Source of the DNA: Avibacterium endocarditidis
GTDB taxonomy: Bacteria > Pseudomonadota > Gammaproteobacteria > Enterobacterales > Pasteurellaceae
DNA: 47,611 bases
Assembly (NCBI RefSeq): GCF_002921145.1
Contig: NZ_PQVI01000016.1
Span: 1-47,611 of the forward strand
Reading direction: 5' to 3'
Part shown: in pieces, positions 38,362 to 47,611 of the stretch
Layout of the letters: every line of letters starts with the position of its first letter
Position numbering within the stretch: position 1 is the stretch's first letter
The notes under the pieces: generated by a model
Database searches by the model: none
Told to the model about the DNA's origin: nothing
What the model saw: only the letters and a program-made list of their open reading frames with translations
Program-made: the position numbers and the translations under genes

Positions 38362-40908
38362 CTAAATTGAGCGTTTAATTTCAACCACTTCAAAGACTTC
38401 GATTTGGTCGCCGACTTTGACATCGTTGTAGTTTTTCACGCCAATACCACATTCCATACCACTACGCACTTCTGCAACGTCATCTTTGAAGCGGCGGAGA
38501 GATTCCAATTCGCCTTCAAAGATTACCACGTTGTCGCGTAATACACGGATTGGGTTGTTACGTTTCACGACCCCTTCGGTTACCATACAACCTGCGATTG
38601 CACCGAATTTAGGGTGGCGGAAGACATCACGCACTTCAGCAAGCCCGATAATTTCTTGTTTAAATTCAGGTTGTAACATTCCGCTCATTGCCGCTTTGAT
38701 TTCGTTAAGTAGTTCATAAATAATTGAATAATAACGTAAATCAATACTTTCATTTTCAATGATACGGCGTGCTGACGCATCGGCACGAACGTTAAAGCCG
38801 ACAATAATCGCGTTTGAAGCCGCCGCAAGGGTGGCATCAGTTTCGGTAATTCCGCCCACACCTGAGCCAACCACATTCACTTTCACTTCTGGGGTTGAAA
38901 GCTCTTGGAGGGCTTGAACGATCGCTTCAACCGAGCCTTGAACATCGGCTTTTACAATCACGTTCAATTCTGCCACATCGCCCTCAGCCATATTGCTAAA
39001 CATATTTTCAAGTTTCGCTTTTTGCTGACGAGCGAGTTTCACTTCGCGGAATTTACCTTGACGATACAATGCCACTTCGCGCGCTTTTTTCTCATCACGC
39101 ACCACCGTGGCTTCATCACCCGCTGACGGCACGCCTGATAAGCCTAGCACTTCCACAGGAATTGAGGGGCCTGCTTCTGAAATTTCTTTACCGTTTTCAT
39201 CACGCATTGCACGCACACGACCATATTCAAAGCCACAAAGTACAATGTCACCACGGCGTAATGTGCCTGATTGAACGAGGATTGTTGCCACTGGACCGCG
39301 ACCTTTATCAAGGTAAGATTCAATCACCACACCCGTTGCCATTCCATCTTTCACTGCACTGAGTTCTAATACTTCAGATTGCAATAAAATCGCATCAAGC
39401 AATTCATCAACGCCCGTTCCTTTTTTCGCTGAAACATAAACGAATTGCGTATCCCCACCGAATTTTTCGGCGATTACTTCGTGTTGTAGTAATTCTTGCT
39501 CTACGCGATCTGGGTTGGCTTCAGGTTTATCAATTTTGTTCACCGCCACCACAATTGGCACGCCTGCTGCTTTCGCGTGTTGGATCGCTTCGATGGTTTG
39601 TGGCATCACGCCATCATCAGCCGCCACCACTAGCACTACGATATCTGTCGCTTTTGCACCACGCGCACGCATTGAGGTAAAGGCCGCGTGTCCTGGGGTA
39701 TCCAAGAAAGTGATCATTTTGCCGTCATCGGTTTCAACGTGATATGCACCAATGTGCTGGGTAATCCCACCCGCTTCGCCTGCAGCTACTTTCGCTTTAC
39801 GAATGTAGTCAAGTAAAGAGGTTTTACCGTGGTCAACGTGTCCCATAATGGTAACCACTGGTGCACGATTTACTTTTTCCGCATTCACATCACGATCGCC
39901 TAATACAGATTCTTCTAGCTCATTTTCTTTACGCAGGATCACTTTGTGTCCCATTTCTTCAGCAACAAGCTGTGCGGTTTCTTGGTCGATCACTTGGTTG
40001 ATGGTGACCATTTCGCCCATTTTCATCATTGTTTTGATGATTTCGGTGGCTTTCACTGCCATTTTGTTGGCTAATTCCGCTACGGTAATGGTTTCACCAA
40101 TTACCACATCACGGTTTACCGGTGCGGCTGGTTTAGTAAAGCCCTGTTGTAAGCTGCTGCCTTTTTTGCCTTGTTTACCTTTAAAGCCTTTTCCGCCTTT
40201 AGCATCTTTTTGGTTACGGCGATTGGATTCACGCTCGTTTTTGTTGCTATCGTCCTTCGCGTCCGCCTTTTTTCGCTTTGGCTACTTTATTTTTGCCACG
40301 ACCACGATTTTCATTACGGCGTTCTTCTTCATCTTCCGCTTCACGCGCATAGCTTGAAGTGAGATGATAATCTGAATAATCTTCAGAATTTTCATTTTTT
40401 TCATCCGCACTTGCAAGATCTGCATAACGTTTTGCTTCTTCTGCGGCTTTGCGTGCTTGCTCTTCCGCTTTTTGACGAGCTAATTCATCAGCTTTACGGC
40501 GTAACTCGGCTTCTTCCGCTTTCAAGCGCTCTTTTTCTTCATCAACCGCTTTGTTGGCCGTTTCTTTTGCTGATTTTTCTGCTTTTTCTTTCGCTTTTTG
40601 TTCAGCTTGACGTTTTGCCTGTTCAGCTTTTTTTCCGCGTCTTTTTTCGCTTTTTCAGCTTCTTTCTGCGCTTTTTCTGCGGCTGCTTTCTCTTCCGCCG
40701 CTTTCTTTTCCGCTTCTTGTTTTGCTTTTAAGCGTGCTTCTTCTTCAGCACGGATAGCGGCTTCCGTTGGCACAGTACGTTTTTTACGCACTTCCACTTG
40801 TACAGTTTTGTTTTTACCTGTACTGGTTGTGGTGCTTGCCGTGGTTTTCGTACGGCGCTGTATGCTTAATTTTTTCGGTGCATCCGATTTTTTTACTTCA
40901 TCTACCAT
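38362..40908 (-). CDS. infB: Translation initiation factor IF-2, frameshifted in N-terminal region
   Basis: GTPase that brings initiator tRNA to the 30S subunit. The G domain is intact: G1 [10 protein letters not shown]3 [17 protein letters not shown]4 NKIDKPEA, G5 SAKKGTG; domains II to IV continue to the normal C-terminus [20 protein letters not shown]. The Lys/Glu/Ala-rich N-terminal region is split twice: one A missing from an A run at about 40628–40634, and one extra G at about 40251 (GGREDDSNKNE expected). Start at 40908 ([20 protein letters not shown]) resembles the short IF-2 of H. influenzae, with AAGGGG upstream. Reconstructed length is about 848 residues. infB is essential, so the breaks must be errors. 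Confidence 0.96.
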
Positions 40909-40924
40909 AATTTTACACCCCTTT

Positions 40925-42408
40925 TTATTCTTCGCTGAACCAACAAATGTTGCGTGCTGCCATAATTAAATCCGCTGCTTGCTCAGTGCTTAATTCTTCA
41001 ATATCGGCTAAATCATCAACACCTTGCTCCGCTAATTCTTCTAAGGTGGTGATTTGTTTTCTGCAAGTTTGAACGCAAGATGACGGTTCATTCCTTCAAG
41101 ATTGAGTAGCTTGTCTTCAATATGCGCTTGTTTTAACGCTTCTTCTTCCGCTAATGCAGCGGCTGTTAGTGCATCTTTCGCGCGGGTTTGCAACTCTTCC
41201 ACTAAATCTTCATCTTCTAAACCATCAATCGCAGTAAGTTCGCTCACTGGCACATAGGCTAACTCTTCTAAATTAGTGAAGCCCTCTTCAACCAGAATTT
41301 GCGCGAATTCTTCGTCAATTTCTAAGGCGTTCATAAAGAGTTTCAACACTTTGTTATCTTCAGCTTGATGTTTTTCATTTAGCTCTTCTGTGGTCATTAC
41401 ATTTAACGCCCAACCTGTAAGCTGTTTGGCTAAACGCACGTTTTGACCATTGCGTCCGATGGCTTGTGGTAAGTTTTCCGCTTCAACAGCAATGTCCATA
41501 GAATGGTTATCTTCATCAACCACGATAGACGTTACATCGGCTGGCGCCATTGCGTTAATCACAAATTGTGCAGGATTGTCGTCCCACAATACGATGTCCA
41601 CACGCTCACCACCTAATTCATTGGTGATAGCTTGCACACGCGCGCCACGCATACCCACACAAGCACCCACTGGATCAATACGTTTATCATTGCTTTTCAC
41701 AGCAATTTTGGCACGCGAACCTGGGTCACGGCTGCACCTTTAATTTCAATTAGCTCTTCACCAATTTCTGGCACTTCAATCGGAAAAGCTCAATGATCAT
41801 TTCAGGTTTTGCACGGGTACAAAAAGCTGTGCGCCTTTGCTTTCTGGGCTAACGCGATATAACACGCCACGCACACGATCACCTGGGCGGAAATTCTCGC
41901 GCGGTAACATATCTTCACGCAAAATCACCGCTTCTGCTTGCTGACCTAAATCTAAAATAATATTTTCACGGTTTACTTTTTTCACCGTTCCCGTAACAAT
42001 TTCGCCTTCATTAGAGCGGAATTGCTCAACGATTTTATTACGCTCCGCTTCACGGATTTTGCTGCTGATCACTTGGCGTGCGGTTTGCATTGTAATGCGA
42101 TCAAAGGCAACGGATTCAATTTGATCCTCAATGTAATCACCTAATTGCACACTTGGATCATCAAACTGTGCTGCTTCAAGTGTGATTTCTTTGGTTGGAT
42201 TTGTTACCTCTTCCACCACTAACCAACGGCGGAAGGTATCAAATTCACCTGTTTTTGGATCAATCACCACACGGACATCAATTTCTTGATCGTATTTTTT
42301 CTTAGTAGAAAGTGCGATTGCGCTTTCTAATGCTTCAAAAATCTTTTCGCGTGGTAACAATTTTTCATTTGAGACCGCTTCTGCCGCCAATAAAATTTCT
42401 TTACTCAT
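40925..42408 (-). CDS. nusA: Transcription termination/antitermination protein NusA, several frameshifts
   Basis: RNA-polymerase-binding factor. From ATG 42408: N-terminal domain ([20 protein letters not shown]), S1 domain ([20 protein letters not shown]), KH1/KH2 ([27 protein letters not shown]), then two acidic repeats. Breaks: one base missing near 41812 ([11 protein letters not shown] expected), one near 41785 ([15 protein letters not shown]), one C near 41733 ([13 protein letters not shown]) and one A near 41057 ([14 protein letters not shown]). After the last one the frame runs through the second acidic repeat to the TAA at 40925. Reconstructed length is about 495 residues, equal to E. 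coli NusA. An essential gene, so these are sequence errors. Confidence 0.95.
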
Positions 42409-42427
42409 ATTTCCTTCCTATATAAAA

Positions 42428-42883
42428 CTAAAATTGAGGCACGACATTGGCTTTTTGAATATTGCCATACACCAAAACTTGTGGTTGCCCATCAACGATC
42501 AGCGTGATCATATCGTTTTCTACTTTCTCTAATTTACCTTGCCATTTACGGCGTTCCAACACAGGAATACGCAAATGCACCACAATTTCTTCGCCAATAT
42601 AGCGTTGATATTGTTCAAGGGTAAATAATGGACGATCCACGCCCGGTGAAGACACTTCAAGGTTATATTTATCCGAAATCGGATCTTCCACATCTAAAAT
42701 GGCGCTGACTTGACGGCTTACATCCGCGCAATCATCAATGCTCACCCCACCTTCTTTATCAATGTAAAGACGTACCGTTAAAAAACGGCCAACACGCTGA
42801 CATTCAATACCCCAAAGTTCACAGCCTAAATCTTCAATAGAACCTTTTAATAAATCTGATAATTTCTCTTCTAAAGTTGCCAA
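42428..42883 (-). CDS. rimP: Ribosome maturation factor RimP
   Basis: 151-residue 30S maturation factor. [40 protein letters not shown] and [20 protein letters not shown] are the conserved motifs. The start is TTG at 42883, 5 nt after a perfect AAGGAGG; this gives [12 protein letters not shown], matching the family start. The frame is open for six more codons upstream, but those would place the ribosome site inside the gene. It follows tRNA-fMet and precedes nusA by 19 nt, the classical metY–rimP–nusA–infB order. Confidence 0.95.
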   Translation of the reverse strand: MATLEEKLSDLLKGSIEDLGCELWGIECQRVGRFLTVRLYIDKEGGVSIDDCADVSRQVSAILDVEDPISDKYNLEVSSPGVDRPLFTLEQYQRYIGEEIVVHLRIPVLERRKWQGKLEKVENDMITLIVDGQPQVLVYGNIQKANVVPQF

Positions 42884-42963
42884 AACAACCTCCTTAATCA
42901 AACTTAGGACGTAAAAAAAGGGCTAATCAGCCCAGTTCTACATCTAAATTGCTCGTACAAAAA

Positions 42964-42981
42964 AACCCCAAAATTGGGGTT
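42964..42981 (-). terminator. Hairpin after tRNA-fMet
   Basis: AACCCCAA / TTGGGGTT (42964–42971 and 42974–42981) with a short loop; on the - strand it is followed by a T run. It lies between the tRNA and rimP, and read-through would be needed for rimP–nusA–infB expression from the tRNA promoter. Confidence 0.8.
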
Positions 42982-43005
42982 CTTTCTACTGAACTTGTTA
43001 TGAAT

Positions 43006-43083
<78 letters not shown>

Positions 43084-43164
43084 TCCGAAATATGTGGCGT
43101 ATTATACGCATAGAAAAACAAATAGCAAGGCTTTATAAAAAACTTACAAAAAAAAGCACCGCAC

Positions 43165-43890
43165 TTATTTGTTTGGCGTGTTTTCAAACAAGCGATAAAT
43201 GGCGATTAAATCCATTCTTGCAATAGGTTTGAAAGGCAATAATAAATAATATAACCAGCGGTTTTTGGCAATAAAGGATTGTGTTTGTTGCCAAATTTCT
43301 GGCTCACAATATTGCTGATATTTTTCTACCGTTAAACGCATTTGCTCATCAGAAATGCAGTCAGAACGCCCAAGGCTATGGATAAAAATTAAGCTATCCC
43401 GTACCTTTTGCCAATTTAGCTTGGCGTGATTGGAACGGGATTCAAAATCAATAAATTGCACCTTGCCATCGTGCCACGCCATATCACGAAGCGCTGGGCG
43501 GCCGTGAACTAAGCCTTTTTTATGCAGATCCGTTAAGGCCTTTGCGCCGTCTGCTAAAATCGCCAATTTTTCATCAGAACTGAGATCAGGCTTATCCACC
43601 CAATAACTGATAGTTTTGCCTGCATCTTTTAGCACTAAAAAATCTTCGCCAAATGCCATTAATTGTGGCACAGGGGCATTTTTTTCGGCTAAAAATTGTA
43701 AGGTTTTCAATTCATTTTGAAAGGCCTTTTGCGGTTGCGGTTTGAGTAAACGCCACACGCCTTTGAGTTGTTCAGGTTGTTTGAGCCAATAGCGCTGATC
43801 GTCATAATCAAAGCTCACAATTCGCTCGCCTTTATGCTGTTTAAGCAAGGCTTGCACCTTTTCTTGAAATTCACTATTTTGTGCCGACAT
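43165..43890 (-). CDS. Protein-kinase-like-fold protein of unknown function
   Basis: 241 residues, cytosolic. LVHGRPALRDMAWHDGKVQFIDFE (about residues 134–157, shown here by its parts LVHGRPALRDM and VQFIDFE) follows the kinase catalytic-loop and DFG-like layout H-G-x2-x-x-R-D / I-D-F-E of RIO/BUD32 or LPS-kinase type enzymes. An N-terminal lobe has YWLKQPEQ with a candidate ATP-binding Lys. The C-terminal part is helical and basic. Start is ATG 43890 with GAGGT upstream; a TTG one codon earlier is less likely. No known gene symbol fits. It lies 26 nt downstream of the agcS-type gene in the same direction and upstream of tRNA-fMet, with an uptake signal at its end (43158–43166). Confidence 0.65.
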   Translation of the reverse strand: MSAQNSEFQEKVQALLKQHKGERIVSFDYDDQRYWLKQPEQLKGVWRLLKPQPQKAFQNELKTLQFLAEKNAPVPQLMAFGEDFLVLKDAGKTISYWVDKPDLSSDEKLAILADGAKALTDLHKKGLVHGRPALRDMAWHDGKVQFIDFESRSNHAKLNWQKVRDSLIFIHSLGRSDCISDEQMRLTVEKYQQYCEPEIWQQTQSFIAKNRWLYYLLLPFKPIARMDLIAIYRLFENTPNK

Positions 43891-43916
43891 CAAACAACCT
43901 CATTTTTACTTAATCA

Positions 43917-45355
43917 TTATTTCCAAACATCAGGATTCACGCCACGTTTAAGTAGCTCTGGATGTTCTTCAATTTTAAATTCTGGCTCACGAATACCAGC
44001 TTTAATTTGGCGTTGATAATCTTTTAATAACGTCCACACAATCGGTGAAAGCAATACGATAGACACCAAGTTAATTAGCGCCATCACCGCCATTACGGTA
44101 TCGGCAAAGTTCCACACCACATTACCTGAATTCACCGCACCGAAATAAACGAAAATAGCACCACTAAACGGAAAATAAACACTACCACAGGGCGGTTTTT
44201 CAGGAAGCGGATATTGCTTTCTGCGTAGGCATAGTTACCAATAATCGAAGAAAACGCAAATAACAATAAGATGAACGCAAGGAAATGCAAGCCAAATTCC
44301 CCAACGTGATATTGTAGCGCATTTTGCGTCAGAGAAATGCTTTTCAGCGTTTCGCCGCCGTAGTTGTCTGATAGCAAAATGATGATTGCCGTACAAGAAC
44401 ACACAATGATGGTATCCACAAACACGCCAAGCATTTGGATTAAACCTTGGCTTACTGGGTGCTTAACATCTGCTGAAGCCGCAGCATTTGGCGCAGAACC
44501 CATACCTGCCTCATTCGAGAATAAACCACGCTTAATTCCCATTAACATTGCTTTAGAGAAAATCGCCCCGAACATACCGCCAGCCATTGCGTCAAAAGAG
44601 AACGCACTATGAATAATATTACTGATTACAGTTGGGATCATTTCAATGTTCATTCCCATAATGATCGCTGCCATAATTAAATAAAACAGCGCCATTGTTG
44701 GCACAACTTTAGCGGAAACTTTACCGATTCGCTTCACCCCCCCAAAAATAATTGAGGCAGTTAAAATTACTAACCCAATTCCTACATAGCTTGGTGTCCA
44801 TTTCCACGCATTGCCTGTGGCTTCTACAATCGCATTGGATTGCACCGCATTAAAGGCAAACCAAAGTAAAATTAACGCAATAGCAAAGCACGCCGCCAAC
44901 CAGCGAGATTTTAAGCCTTGCACAATATAATAAGCGGGGCCACCACGGCTCACGCCATCTTTATCTTTTAATTTATATAATTGAGCAAGAGAAGATTCCG
45001 CTACCGCACTGGACATTCCGATCAACGCCGTAACCCACATCCAGAACACTGCGCCTTCACCACCAATGGCAATCGCTGTGGCGACCCCACCAATGTTACC
45101 CACGCCCACACGGCTGGCTAAGCCTGTCGCAAAGGCTTGGAATGGTGTTAAAGAATCCCCCGTAGAGGCACGTCCAAACCACATCTCACGCAAACTTTGT
45201 GGAAATAAGCGTAACTGCACTAATCCTGTGGTGAGCGTAAAGAAAATACCCACGCCTAATAAAGTGATTACGGTAATATCCCAAAGTGGGCCATCAAATG
45301 TTTCCACAAACCACGTTAGAGCCTGCTCCACATTGCTGATAATTTGCTCAATCAT
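43917..45355 (-). CDS. Sodium:alanine/glycine symporter, AGCS family, frameshifted
   Basis: Polytopic transporter with about 11 helices. FATGLASRVGVGNIGGVATA followed by IAIGGEGAVFWMW is the AGCS signature, and GLFSNEAGMGSAPNAAASAD is also characteristic. It imports alanine or glycine with Na+. The reading breaks near 44147, where a T run is one base short (FRLVVLFFVYFGAVNSGNVV expected); the last about 72 residues are in the next frame. Reconstructed length is about 480 residues, typical for the family. The start at 45355 has GAGGAG 5 nt upstream. Confidence 0.92.
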
Positions 45356-45793
45356 AAACTTCTCCTCATAATGAAAGCAGGCATTTTAATGGATTTTATA
45401 TAAAGAGAGAACAATTAGGATAAAAAAGAGAATAAAAAATCAAAAAAGTGAATATTCTTAAAAAATTTTTCAAAAAATTATCGCAGTTTATTATTTTATA
45501 TTTAATACACTTACTAAAAAGAGTGAGCATACTCCCGTAAAAACTAAAATTATTCATAATCCCATAAAAACGATACCGTTTTAATCTATGCTGTTGATCG
45601 CCTCACAGCAAAACACGCTGAGTGGAAAATGCCTTTACCTTTAATTTGCAAAAATGTGAGCTATATTCGCATTCTATTTTTAATAAACGCTTACAATGTA
45701 AATTGAAATTATGGTTTAATAATTTTAAAATTAATAAATTAAAAATAACAAACTTAACGACAACCTAATTTAAGAAGTTAAAAAGGAGCAACT
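45356..45793. other. 438-bp divergent intergenic region
   Basis: A/T-rich region between agcS-type (-) and SDR (+) genes; no gene seen. It contains a 16-bp inverted repeat AAAACG-ATAC-CGTTTT (45567–45582), a possible operator, and AAAATGTGAGCTATATTCGCATTC (listed by halves AAAATGTGA at 45651–45659 and TCGCATTC from 45667), which resembles a CRP site but has a 7-bp rather than 6-bp centre. Confidence 0.4.
45567..45582. promoter_or_regulatory. Palindromic candidate operator upstream of SDR gene
   Basis: AAAACGATACCGTTTT has perfect 6-bp arms around a 4-bp centre, about 210 bp before the SDR start. Many sugar-acid regulators (GntR, LacI and IclR families) bind sites of this kind, but I cannot name the regulator. 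It might equally serve the divergent transporter. Confidence 0.35.
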
Positions 45794-46597
45794 ATGTCAA
45801 ACATCTTAGATCAATTCTCACTGAAAGGAAAAATTGCTTTAGTTACAGGCGCATCATACGGTATCGGCTTTGCTATCGCTTCTGCATTAAGCCAAGCAGG
45901 AGCAAAAATCGTATTCAACGATGTAAATGAAGAAAACTTGAAAAAAGGCCTTGCCGCTTATAAAGAAGCAGGCATTGATGCGCACGGTTATTTATTTGAT
46001 GTAACCGATGAAAACGCAGTAAAAGAACACGTTGCCAAAATTGAAAACGAAGTGGGCGTGATTGACATTCTTGTAAACAATGCGGGTATCATTCAACGTA
46101 TCCCTATGTTAGAAACCACCGCAGCGGACTATCGTAAAATTATTGATATTGATTTAACTGGGCCGTTCATTATGTCAAAAGCCGTATTACCTTCAATGAT
46201 CAAAAAAGGACACGGTAAAATCATCAACATCTGCTCAATGATGAGTGAATTAGGTCGCGAAACCGTGGTGGGTTACGCTTCTGCAAAAGGTGGCTTAAAA
46301 ATGCTAACCAAAAACATCTGTTCAGAATTTGGTGAAGCCAACATTCAATGTAACGGTATCGGCCCGGGTTACATCGCTACCCCACAAACCGCACCATTAC
46401 GCGAAAGACAACCAGACGGCTCACGTCACCCATTCGATCAATTCATCATCGCCAAAACCCCTGCCGCTCGCTGGGGAACGCCAGAAGATCTCGCAGGCGC
46501 TGCGGTGTTCTTATCCTCTGACGCCTCAAACTTCATCAACGGTCATATTCTATACGTTGACGGCGGTATCTTGGCGTATATTGGTAAACAGCCGTAA
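45794..46597 (+). CDS. SDR-family oxidoreductase, gluconate 5-dehydrogenase-like
   Basis: 267-residue classical short-chain dehydrogenase. NAD(P)-binding VTGASYGIGFAIA, structural NNAG in DILVNNAGII, catalytic Ser in IINICSMMSELGRE, and Tyr-x3-Lys in GYASAKGG. The combination NICSMMSELGRETVVGYASA, KTPAARWGTPEDLAGAAVFL and SNFINGHILYVDGG closely follows gluconate 5-dehydrogenase (IdnO/Ga5DH), with 2-deoxy-D-gluconate 3-dehydrogenase (KduD) as the alternative. The ribosome site AAGGAG is 6 nt before ATG 45794. It stands alone, without the kinase, aldolase or permease genes that usually accompany it, and ends in its own terminator. Confidence 0.82.
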   Translation: MSNILDQFSLKGKIALVTGASYGIGFAIASALSQAGAKIVFNDVNEENLKKGLAAYKEAGIDAHGYLFDVTDENAVKEHVAKIENEVGVIDILVNNAGIIQRIPMLETTAADYRKIIDIDLTGPFIMSKAVLPSMIKKGHGKIINICSMMSELGRETVVGYASAKGGLKMLTKNICSEFGEANIQCNGIGPGYIATPQTAPLRERQPDGSRHPFDQFIIAKTPAARWGTPEDLAGAAVFLSSDASNFINGHILYVDGGILAYIGKQP

Positions 46598-46621
46598 AAT
46601 TTATCATGTAATTTTAGTTAG

Positions 46622-46652
46622 ATGTAGAAGATCGTTAGGACTTCTACATTTT
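46622..46652 (+). terminator. Terminator of SDR gene
   Basis: ATGTAGAAG / CTTCTACAT (46622–46630 and 46641–46649) with a 10-nt loop, followed by TTTATAAA, 25 nt after the stop. Confidence 0.7.
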
Positions 46653-47073
46653 ATAAATAACTTATAAATAACAATTCCCCCTTCTAGTATTACCAAATAT
46701 CTTTTTCACTCAACTTATGTTATTTATCCATCCTATTTGATTGCCTATATTACAAAGTCGATCAAAATAATCTTAGCTTTTGATTCCCCGTACTATTTCA
46801 CTTAAACAGATTAAAAACCTAAACCAATTGTTTATTTTTATTAATACTGATCATATCCCAGCTAACATCATCTAAATGTAGATAAAATTTTAGGAAAAGT
46901 AACGGCTCAACACAGCATAGCTAGTATAGGCTTACTCTTCGTCAAAAAAATTTGAAACAAATAAAGATCAGTAATTTAGTCGAAGACTTTTTTCTTTGCC
47001 TACCTTCTAACAAACAAAAGAAAGAAGATCGCTCAAGGAGCAAAATTCGTTCTTAACAACAAAGAAAAAACCT
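46653..47073. other. Long A/T-rich intergenic stretch
   Basis: About 420 bp with no convincing coding region on either strand, no uptake signal and no clear tRNA or known small RNA. It may hold upstream promoter elements of the permease gene at 47169, or degraded remains of a former gene; I cannot tell which. Confidence 0.5.
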
Positions 47074-47112
47074 TGTAAACAAATAAAAACACCCTGTAAA
47101 AAAATGATTACA
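47074..47112. promoter_or_regulatory. Two TyrR boxes upstream of aromatic permease
   Basis: TGTAAA-N6-ATTACA (47095–47112) matches the TyrR consensus TGTAAA-N6-TTTACA at 11 of 12 positions, and a weaker TGTAAA-N6-AAAACA lies at 47074–47091. Their starts are 21 bp apart, two helical turns, like the strong and weak box pairs of E. coli tyrosine-regulated promoters. This supports regulation of the downstream gene by TyrR with aromatic amino acids. Confidence 0.7.
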
Positions 47113-47119
47113 TTTTCTA

Positions 47120-47148
47120 AAAAGTGCGGTAAAATTTACCGCACTTTT
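47120..47148. repeat. Inverted uptake-signal pair in the permease leader
   Basis: AAAAGTGCGGTAAA (47120–47133) and TTTACCGCACTTTT (47135–47148) form a near-perfect palindrome followed by AGTTT. It lies between the TyrR boxes and ATG 47169, so a transcript starting at the TyrR boxes would have to pass it. Confidence 0.85.
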
Positions 47149-47168
47149 AGTTTAACTAGGAAAATATT

Positions 47169-47611
47169 ATGAAAAACAAGACATTTGGAAGTGCCTTGCT
47201 TGTTGCGGGGACGACAATTGGGGCGGGAATGTTGGCGATGCCGCTCACTTCAGCAGAAAATGGGTTTTGGCTATACCCTTGCGTTGCTCTTTATCCTGTG
47301 GATTTTGCTTTCTTACAGTGCGTTGCTGTTTGTTGAAGTGTATCAAAAAGCTGAACGCAAAGACGCAGGAATTGCGACACTCGCTGAACAATACTTCGGT
47401 ATTACAGGGCGTGTGTTAGCGACCCTTTCGCTAGTGATTTTTATGTACGCCATTCTTTCCGCCTATGTAACAGGTGGCGGTTCGTTATTAGCGGGATTAT
47501 TGCCATTTTTAGGGGATAATGCGACTTCCGTTTCTATCGTGCTATTCACAGTGGTGCTAGGCGTGTTTATCGTCATCAGCACTGGTGCGGTGGACGCACT
47601 CACCCGTTTAT
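47169..47611 (+). CDS. tyrP: Aromatic amino acid permease, TyrP/Mtr type, partial and frameshifted
   Basis: The gene runs off the right edge. [20 protein letters not shown] is the typical start of the HAAAP family (TyrP, Mtr, TnaB), with MLAMPLTSA next. One extra A near 47252–47256 shifts the frame; after it [40 protein letters not shown] and [20 protein letters not shown] follow to the end. At least four helices are visible. TyrP (tyrosine) fits best with the TyrR boxes upstream and with tyrP in H. influenzae, but Mtr-type tryptophan transport cannot be ruled out. AGGA lies 8 nt before the ATG. Confidence 0.83.

Noticed and set aside
40411-40969. Long hydrophobic Phe/Leu-rich reading frames on the + strand opposite infB
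   Set aside because: They are the antisense of the Lys/Glu/Ala-rich IF-2 N-terminal region, with no ribosome sites or homology.
45651-45674. CRP-like site TGTGA–TCGCA upstream of the SDR gene
   Set aside because: The spacer is 7 bp, whereas CRP sites need 6; only kept as a remark because one-base errors are common in this sequence.
46653-47073. Possible small RNA or gene remnant in the 46.7–47.0 kb gap
   Set aside because: Only weak A/T-rich stems, no promoter–terminator pair and no recognisable protein similarity.

Overview
The window is a stretch of a Pasteurellaceae chromosome. It carries about 30 exact copies of the Hin-type DNA uptake signal AAGTGCGGT (either strand), often as inverted pairs that act as terminators, and its proteins and gene order resemble Haemophilus influenzae (rsx–nth; aroG–lolEDC; rsmI/lpoA–yraN–diaA–dolP; tRNA-fMet–rimP–nusA–infB–rbfA–truB). 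Genus is not certain; an Avibacterium-like or related member with Hin-type signals is plausible. Almost everything is core metabolism or information processing.

Layout. 1–5.0 kb (+): end of rsxC, rsxD, rsxG, rsxE, nth and a sodium-coupled NSS-family transporter. 5.0–9.3 kb: metX (-) with MetJ boxes, sanA-like gene (+), fruR/cra (-), aroG (-) with a TrpR operator. 9.4–16.5 kb (-): lolE/lolD/lolC, a D-2-hydroxyacid dehydrogenase, cysB, rluB, yciO. 16.6–17.3 kb (+): a HigB/RelE–HigA type toxin–antitoxin pair. 17.4–21.6 kb: rsmI (-) divergent from lpoA–yraN–diaA–dolP (+). 21.7–27.2 kb (-): oppABCDF. 27.5–33.8 kb (-): ggt, uvrD, rlmM, gcvA. 33.9–35.3 kb (+): the small RNA GcvB, then ilvE. 35.4–45.4 kb (-): read in transcription order agcS, a kinase-like gene, tRNA-fMet, rimP, nusA, infB, a two-gene accessory cassette, rbfA, truB. 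45.8–47.6 kb (+): an SDR sugar-acid dehydrogenase and the start of a TyrP/Mtr-type aromatic amino acid permease with TyrR boxes.

The most interesting part is 36.7–38.3 kb. The normally contiguous infB–rbfA junction is opened by two genes: an ABC/AAA-15-like ATPase (about 344 residues, Walker A GENGQGKS, Walker B FWDEPE, switch His in IATHS) and a 178-residue protein with a PD-(D/E)XK-like core (D43, E56, K58). A strong hairpin follows infB, and the second cassette gene ends 2 nt before the rbfA start. ATPase plus small nuclease is a recurring anti-phage architecture, and from memory H. influenzae Rd carries a type I restriction system at this same junction. I therefore read it as a candidate uncharacterised defence system at a recurrent insertion site. 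The function is inferred, not shown.

A major caveat: about eighteen genes, including the essential nusA, infB and lolC, are broken by single-base insertions or deletions, mostly in homopolymer runs, and tRNA-fMet has an extra C in a C run. This pattern fits sequencing or assembly error far better than gene decay. I annotate these genes at their reconstructed full span and name the break points.
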